The translations under genes and the position numbers were made by a program. The notes below the pieces were generated by a model, which had not been told where the DNA came from, searched no databases, and saw nothing but the letters and a program-made list of their open reading frames with translations. 64,000 nucleotides of DNA from Cladocopium goreaui (Eukaryota > Sar > Dinophyceae > Suessiales > Symbiodiniaceae): positions 261,881-325,880 of the forward strand of contig CAMXCT020000913.1 of assembly GCA_947184155.2 (NCBI GenBank), in the 5' to 3' direction. Below, one piece after another: positions 42,901 to 51,900 of the stretch. Positions within the stretch are counted from its first letter, which is position 1, and each line of letters starts with the position of its first letter.

Positions 42901-45900
42901 TCATCCATCATCACATAAATTCATATCATAAAGTTTCATCATAATATTTTATCATAATATATTATTATAAAATAATATCATAAATCTAAATCATCCACGT
43001 CTAACATTCCTATGTTCGAATCGTTCGAATCATAAATTTTCATATATTATGATATGAAAAAAATATGGGGTTAAAGTCTTTTAAAGTTTTTTGGTGTAAT
43101 GGTTTTCCAGATTTGTTTCAATTTTGCAATTCTGGCTTCATCATCTTTTAAGTATTCCTCCATATATGTGTGTTTTTTCTCTTCTTCCTTTTTGAGTTTT
43201 TCCTTGCTGGAATGCCTGTCGGTTTTGACATGTTTGGACAACCTGCATTGTTTCACATTCCGTTGGCAAATGTCGCAGAATACTTCCTTTTGATTATATA
43301 CTTTGTTATTCTCCTTTTGTTTGTCCAAGCATTCAATACACATTCTATTCATTCCATTGAACTCGTCACCATTTTTGTTTTTCTTACACTTTGTGCACTT
43401 TCTACTCTCCATACTATTATAAGGTATTATCCTTTCAATTTTAAGTGTATTTCCTTATGCCATAAAAAAAAAAAAAACATATTATCTGATATGAAAATTT
43501 ATGGGATTCAAATATAAATTCCTTGTTGTATTATTTCATACACTTTGTCAAACTTATTCTCGTCAATAATTGTATTTCCAATAAACTGTTCATTGTCTTT
43601 GATATGCAACAATATTTTTCTTAAGCAATCTATAAAGGTTTCATGACTAAAGTTATCATCCATACAATCAGCATCATTAATATTCATTTCTAACATGCAG
43701 AATGCAACCCTAGAATATGATTTGTTACAACATGTTTCAATCCTTGTCCACAATCTTGATAATGTCTTATCTCTTTTTCATTTAATACTAAATTCATTTT
43801 ATCATCTGGAATTTCATTCACTAAAGTATTATAAACGTAAATTTGAATTTGTTCATCAATATCATCATCGTCACAAGGGTTAATATCAATTTCAATTGAA
43901 TCAACATGACTCATTATATTTGAGCAACTTTTACAGGCTACATATTCACAAATTTAATTACCAATACCATCGGTAAAATTATTTTTTATAATTCATTTTA
44001 TTGTTGCATATTCACTACATTTACAGCTTAAGATTTTTTGTTTGATGTATTCTTCTTGATTGATTTCACGTTCACTACTTGTATCACTGAATGAGATTTC
44101 GCTAATATATATATATAATATATATATAATATTCCTTTAAGTAGATTTCCTATAAATGGTAATTGATATGTTCAGCAATTCATGCCTCAATAGTGGGCTA
44201 TTGTATCCTTCTAATGTACAATATGTTTGATTCAATTTTTCATCAATGGACTCTACGGTATACTCACCTTTCAAAAAGTGTGAGGTTCTCTCCTTCGCCG
44301 TTGTTGCTTTCTTCCTTTTGATTTTTACTTTGTCTCCCACAAATAGTTCAGGATAGAGCCTCTGTTTCTTTGCTTTCATTGCAATGTTTAATCTTGACTT
44401 GAATTCATTGTCTGTATCTCTGGCTTTATACGGTGTTTGACCAGTAGCGGAATGCACATCTTTATTATTGTAAGTTAACACAATTTCATCTATGTAGTCT
44501 ATCCATTGTATATTCGTTTTTTAATTCTTTTCATCGTTCTCAACTCTTTTGCATAATTTGTCTTTAAAAATTGTTTGTAAAACGCTCGGCAAAAGCAGGA
44601 TGGCCTCTTGTCCTATACAATTCGGGCTTCGCTTTCTACATATGCTTGGAATTCACCACTTGCTATAGCTTTCTCGTCGTCGGTGTATATGATTTCAGGT
44701 TTCTTTGCCATCTTCTCTAGCGCTTTCTTTGTTCCTTGAATAACACTGCCTGTCTCTTTCCTTCTTACTGGGACTACGACAGCATACTTACTCAAACAAT
44801 CAATACAGACTAATCCAGCTCTGTATCTTTGTTTTACCTTTAAATCTTTTTTGGAAATAAAGAATATATCAATTTGGTATCTATGATTGTTATGTGGAAC
44901 AACAAAACTGTTATAGCCTCTCGGGTTCATTTTTATCTCTACACTCTTTTCGAAAAAAATCTTCAACATCTTTCATAGTAATAGATTGGTCTTTCTCTCT
45001 TGCATCCTTCAAAGTAGTGTTTTTGGAACCAAACCCTGCTTTATAAAAATATATGTTTCCTATGATTTCTTGCTTACTCATACCAATATTTTATTAAGTT
45101 TTATTATTTTGAAAAAATCTAATGTGAAGAAGAATTGCAGTGGCAACAATAAGCCTCGCTGTTGTCAATAGAATGGCACAGTCCATTATCACCTCTCTGC
45201 GCCGTAAAGTTACTTGATCATTTGCCACCTCTGGTATCAAGATTAAATTTAACTCCACACTTTGCACAACAACCCTTGAACATCTTCAAACATGTTCATC
45301 AATGTATTCATCAACTATTTCTCTTCCTCCTTTTCTGTCTTGTCCTTTGTGACCTTCAACCTTGTTTTTAAAATAGTTAACTACCAAATTCTTAAACATA
45401 TCTTCGTCGGCTGTATCATTTTTGAAAAATATACATTATTGAAATCTGTTGCTCTGGTTACAGCACACCATAGCCATTCTTTGCTCACCAAATAGTCGTT
45501 GTAATAGTTGTTTCCAATCCTGAACTTGTAGAGTTCATCACCACTCTCTTTCTTTTTAAGTGATTTCAGGTTATGGTTCAAAGTGTATATGTGGCTGTTC
45601 TTAATCAATCCGTTGAAGTTATGTAGCTATGGCAGTTGAAGTTTACAGGGTTATGTTTGTAAATCAAGTTGCTGTCAATGTCATATATATATATATATAC
45701 TCTTGCTTGGATATTGAAATGTTTAAAACTTTATCCGTCCATTTCATTGATTGATGACTCTGCCGCAGCCACTCAGCCACTCAGCCGCTGTGCCAGAGTG
45801 GCTGATGCAGCCACTCAGCCACTCTGCCAGAGTGGCTGGAGCAGCAGCCACTCAGCCACTCTGCCAGAGTGGCCGACGCAGCCACTCAGCCACTCTGCCG

Positions 45901-48900
45901 GAGAGGCTGGAGGAGCAGCCACTCAGCCACTCAGCCACTCTGCCAGAGTGGCTGGAGCAGCCACTCAGCCACTCAGCCACTCTGCCGGAGTGGCTGGCCA
46001 GGAGCCACTCAGCCACTCAGCCACTCTGCCAGAGTGGCTGGAGCAGCCACTCAGCCACTCAGCCACTCTGAGTGACTGAGTCAGTCACTCTGCCAGAGTG
46101 GCTGAGTGGCTGAGTGGCTGATGTGAAAATTTCCGCCATTGCGCGTTCAATCTGATAATTAGTCCAGGGATAGTCAGAGCTAGTGTCCCAACCAAGGAGC
46201 TTGCGGAAAGCCCACTGTCTGCTCCCTTATCCAACCTCTTTGTTCTTCTCGACCAGTTTTGGTTGGAGTGCAATAAGCTCCTTGACAACTCGGACATGGT
46301 CCCATTTCTGGGCTTCGGCAAAAATCAAATGTATCTGTGAAGGTTATGATATTGGCTGGAAACAATGCATGTCCTCCCATTGCTACTGCTAGATCTGCCA
46401 AAATAGCCATTGCTACTGTCCTTTGGTTGAACAAAGCTGGGATACATTCTATATTAATAAACCATCCCCCAGTCATCACCATAGATAGGTGGTATGTTTA
46501 CCGTTCCCAAATGGGTAGTTTATGGCATTGTTTTAACCACATTATTGACATTCCCTCTTCTTCGACGTGTCCTGAATTTACCAATTTTCATCAATTTTCT
46601 ATTTTGGCCCACAATACCCGACAGGACCCGGTCGTCTCCCTGTGGAATCTTCGGGGTCGTCTCCCAAAAACGTCCTGCTTCATTCCCTCCACGGATTGCT
46701 CAGTGGTGGTCAACTTCTCCAAGCCGACCTGTCCATGCAATTCGATGCAATTCGCACACTTTCTGGGACCCAAAAGCGGGCTATGCCCACAGTGTCCACA
46801 GTGTCCTACCGAAAAAATGGATGTGAGTGGGATGAAGTGGGCTATGGATGGCTATGGTTATACCTCAAGAATGGCAACTTTAATAGTGAACAGCATTGAA
46901 CAGTATGATGAACTCTGGGATCTTGGGCAAAATTATTCAGTACAAGTACAAACCAAAGCAGATAGTCTTTGTTTATCCCCTGTACTAACCGTTATCAACA
47001 ATGAATCAATTATATAATGTGTCATCCCATGATCAACTAGATATTCTTCCCATCATGGTTAGGTGTGTTAATGTTTCTATATTAAACCATTAATATAACT
47101 ATATAAATCTATATAACCATAATCATGCGAAAACTTTCCCATGAAATTCTCTTTTTTTTCTCCATGGCCATGGGATCTCGATCATCTGATCACCGGAGGC
47201 CTCATATTTCGACTTCAAGCTGCTGATCGAGTCGCGCTTCTCCGCCAGCAGCGACTGGCAGAATCGTGGCGACGTGACCCCGGGTGACCCACGGTGACCC
47301 ATTGGAAAAGCCATTGGAAAAGCCAGTGAATTACCTTCCAGATCCTGGAAGAGGAAATTCACAGATGAAAACAAACATCTTCAAAATTAGTGAGTGATAA
47401 CATGTGATAATCATTCAACATGACCCTTCAATTCTAGTGATCATCTTCCAAGCCCCAACTTTTTTGGGAGTGTTCTGATGGTCTGATGGGATCTGGAATC
47501 CCCAAGTTTACACCTATATGAATACGTATATATGTATATACGTATATATATATGTATGTATATATGTGAATGCTGGTATAATACCATATGGATATATGGC
47601 CACTATATGGATTAACTTATGGAATCTCTTTGTAATGGTCAATACAATACCAAAATGAAGAATAAATCAGGATAAATCAAAATAGTTCATTCATTCATGA
47701 AATAATTCACCTGATTTCCTCTGGATCCCAACACTCCCAGCTGCACCTTGAAGGTTTGGATCAGTTCCAAAAAGGATGTGGGCGTGGAGTAGTAAATGCC
47801 TCATTTTCAGAAAGACTGGCGGACGACTGGTCCTGTCATTGTATGTCATTGTTATAGTTCAATGGAATACATCAGAATTGGTTAAAACATCGCATTCTTC
47901 GGCGCATCAACTCATTCCGAGACATCTCTGCAAGAATCCAAAGAGAACTGTGGACAAGAACCCAAGGATTCCAAACTCAACGGCTCTGAAAGTGGGCAGC
48001 CTGAACTCCAACGGCTGCATTTTCTTCAAAAATGATCCAAAACCCTGGGATTTTACCGTTTTCGATACATGTTCTCCGCCCGCGTCTCCCAGGACTCGAG
48101 AGCCAAGCGTTTCAACTCATCCTCGAAGCGACGAGCCAACTTTTTCGTCTCGGAGTGGAAATACCTCAGATTCAGCACCCTCCGGTGTCAATCATGGCTA
48201 CTATCAACAGTAGTAGCTGGAAAATCATGAAACTCCCAGCATTTTCAGATGTTTTTCCTATTAAAACCTCATGAAACCTCCATTGATCGGGGATTTCCCA
48301 TCCGGCCACCACTGGAGGGTAACCCAATATTTGGACCCTTCAACTGGCACCGAAGCCGGTCAAGACCATCGGATCGATTTCCGTTTGGTACCATCCAGTA
48401 AATTAACATAGACCCTGCCAGATAGGGGTTGGAAGATTAGTGAAACCATTAAAACATGGGTCATGTTCAGGGTCTATGTTTATTTACCAGAGGGTATATG
48501 GAGTCCTCCTAATCAATCTTAATCCAACAGAATGGAAGAATGATGAGACCCTATCTAACATAGATTGTCTACGTGGGGTTCAAAGTGAACAACAACTTGC
48601 AACCGCAGTAATCAGGAGGGTCTTAATTCAGACTGCATGAAAACCAATCAGCCCATAAGAATGTATATTAGGCTATGGGTCAAACACATGGCACCCTGGT
48701 TTTCACACCGGGATTTTGTGGACGTTACTCCACTCATAGATATTGATCCATCCGCATGGAATCCCTTCCGCGAATTATTAAACATTCACACCATACAATT
48801 GGGATGTTTAATGTGAACAGGACATGGGATACTATTAACCACTATCAACCACTATAAACCATAAACTGTTATTAACCATGGTTAACCATTCATTAGCCAA

Positions 48901-51900
48901 TATGAACCATCCACTCATCAAAGAGTTAATCATGAACTATACTATATAACCACTATTAACAATGAAGCATCCATTAATCATTAATTAACTATTACCTACT
49001 ATTAACCATGATTAACCACTACAGTATCAGCCCATTATCAAGCATTATCAACCCATTATTAACCCACTATTAACCATTATGAACCACCATTTATCATATA
49101 TTTACCATCATTCAGAATCATTTACCATATATTAGCCATCATTTACCATATATTTACCATATGTTTCATCTATTTCAAGCTACTCACATCCACCAGTATA
49201 ATAATATGCCCATAGATTTACCCATTATTGTTAACACGTTCTTGACCTTATGGGCCCATAGATAGACCAGCTTCACCTCAGAACCTGTGCCACCAGACTG
49301 GCACATCTCTACACAGTTCTGTCGCACCTCACAGGGGCAGTGTCATCGCAACGGAGACATCGGGAGTCGCAATATGGATATATGAATGGGTATATGATGG
49401 TATGTGTATGGGTAAAGGAATGGGTATATTCATCTGGGTATATAATATGTATGGGTGTATGTATATATATATATTATATGTCTATATTTAAAGTATATGT
49501 ATGGGCCTAATTAATTTATTGGTATATGATATGTATGAATATATGATGGGTATATGATAGCTGTATGATGGGCAGTATCTGGGAGTCCTAACATGATGGC
49601 TATATACGCCTGAAAATGGATTAATGACCGTCCCCGAATTCATTGGCATATAATCGTGAATCTCCTCCAACTTTTGACTATATGAACAGTTATTCGGATC
49701 ATGCAATTCTGGTTGGTGGTTTTAACCCCTCTGAAAAATATGAAAGTCAGATTGGATCATCATCCCAACTATTGGGGAAAATAAAAAAATGCTCCAAACC
49801 ACCAACCAGCAATTTGTACATATTTGTACCACAGGACCTTGAAACGTTGGAAACATGCAATTCAGACTTTCAATCCAGTGGATCTAATACGCCAATGTCA
49901 GCAATGTCAGCAACCAGGCAATGTGGGATCATTGGGTTTCAGTACGCCTACCAAAAATAACCATTTTATGCACATACTATTAACCATCATTAGTGAATCA
50001 ATAACCATGATGAAGCCATTATTAACTCACTAGTAACCATGATGAACCATCATTTACCATATATTAGCCATCATTCAGAATCATTTACCATATATTAGCC
50101 ATCATTTACCATATATTTACCATATGTTTCATCTATTTCAAGCTACTCACATCCACCAGTATAATAATAGGCCCATAGATTTACCCATTATTGTTATAGA
50201 TACCATGAAGCACTATCGACCAACGCGGTGGCGACCGCACCTGCGCGTCCAAATCAGGAATCGACTCCAAGAACTTGGTGGCGACCGCCATCAAGGCATC
50301 TGGCGGCCATGCCTAAGGTCTCGTCCGGTTGAAACGGTTGAAAGGTGGGGCTCTTGGGGAAGTCATGGTAGAGTTATGGTGATTTAATGGGATTTCATAG
50401 GGATTTTATGGGATTTAATAGGATTTTAATGGTATTTAATAGGGATTTTAATGGAATGTCATTGGGATTTTGATGGGATGCCATAGGGATTTTGATAGTT
50501 AAGTTGGTATCTCCAATAACCCTTGGGTCTATGGAAGATATAACTATAGTTAATGGTTTTTATAAACCAACTTATAACACGAGGACCGAAAAAATGCAAG
50601 GTTTCTGGTAGATTGCAACCCCCAAGAGAGAAACATTGAGAAGATTTGGGAAGCAGCAGCATAGTGAGTGATAAATATTATAAGTTAATATACATAGTAC
50701 ATTACTGTTCTATGTGTTTTTTTCTCCGGGGGGTCACTATATATTCATATATATAGATATATATAGATATATAGAAATATATAGATATTGGATTACATTG
50801 GGTGATGGGGTTAAGCAAGGATGATAACAAGGGGACCACCTTGTATGATAGGTTAAACCATGGATAATCATACTGTACAGCAACCCACAAAATTTGGATG
50901 AGAAGTTTAGAGACCAGGAAACTATGGAGAAAACATCATCTATCATCTACAACATCCTGGAAACATGTTCTTTTTTTGCAGGTGCTTTGTGGTAAAACTT
51001 TGATTTAGGGAGAAACAACAAAAATTGCATGTCTTGTGGGAGAAACTGAGTTGACTTGAAAATTAATGCTTCCATCAGGATATAGGTTTTGGATGTTTTT
51101 GGATGTTCTTTTTGGGAGAATTTCGCAGTGGCTGCCTGTGGATTGATGTTATGTTTTCTATGATGCTACAAGTATCGATGATGGACCATACGCAACCACA
51201 CTGGCCCCTCTCAGCCTTCTTTCTCACATTAGGCGCAATGTCCCACGAAGGGGAAGGACTCAAACACAGCATCGAATCAACATGTGGCATTGGGCAATCT
51301 GATTCTACTATAGTTATATTTTTCATAGACCCAAAAGTTATTGGAGATACCAACTTAACTATCAAAATCCGTATCGAAATCCCACTAAAATCCTATTAAG
51401 TCCCATGCAAATCCCATTAATCCCTATTATATAAATCCCTATGAAATCCCATTAAAATCCCATGAAAATTCACATCTCCTATCGGCATTCCCATCGGTGA
51501 CGAAAAACTCAGTGCACTTTTCAAAACTGTGGCTGGTTTCCCTATCAATTCCCGGTAATCCGTCTGAGTTCACTGCTGTGTACCAATCAATGGTACAGCA
51601 ATTCACCAGCGATGGAAACCTCAGGGACCAAATGGGTGTGTCTGAAAATAGTGTACCCCTAAACCCAATGGTTAATGACCATTATCCCTATTAAATGGCT
51701 ATAATTGGGAATATACCCTATTTTCAGACAAACCCAAATTTCATTGAGCCTCCCTTGAGGACGAAATCCTGGTCGAATCATCTTTGAATCGGTGACAAAA
51801 ATAAGCTGACTAAATAGACTAATGACTAGACAAATAGTGAAATCAACATCAAAATTAGTAGGGAATAAATCAACATCAGAATTACTTAGCCTTTCCTCCT

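Larger units (their letters stand above)
42175..46125. mobile_element. Decayed virus-like (Polinton/PLV-type) element inside a dynein intron
   Basis: About 3.9 kb, strongly AT-rich between two GC-rich palindromic arrays, lying in the intron between dynein exons e8 and e9. Minus-strand remnants in order: SF1-helicase-like C-terminus with a Cys-rich tail (45.6-45.1 kb), retrovirus-type integrase (45.08-44.14 kb), an acidic protein (43.9-43.5 kb) and a small zinc-binding protein (43.4-43.07 kb). This gene set resembles Polinton-like viruses of protists. No capsid, ATPase, protease or type-B polymerase was seen, so it is either a remnant or a small non-autonomous form. Composition and codon use are unlike the host exons. 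Confidence 0.7.

Noticed and set aside
45669..46079. Plus-strand frames rich in SHSATLPEW
   Set aside because: Pure translation of the palindromic repeat array.
46337..47017. Plus-strand frame of 226 codons
   Set aside because: It overlaps dynein exon e7 on the opposite strand and a family-4 MITE. No recognisable domain.
51075..51365. Minus-strand frame CLSPSPSWD as a second dynein CMSP.GD exon
   Set aside because: Match limited to a few residues. The genuine segment is at 52.4 kb and e1 joins e2 without it.
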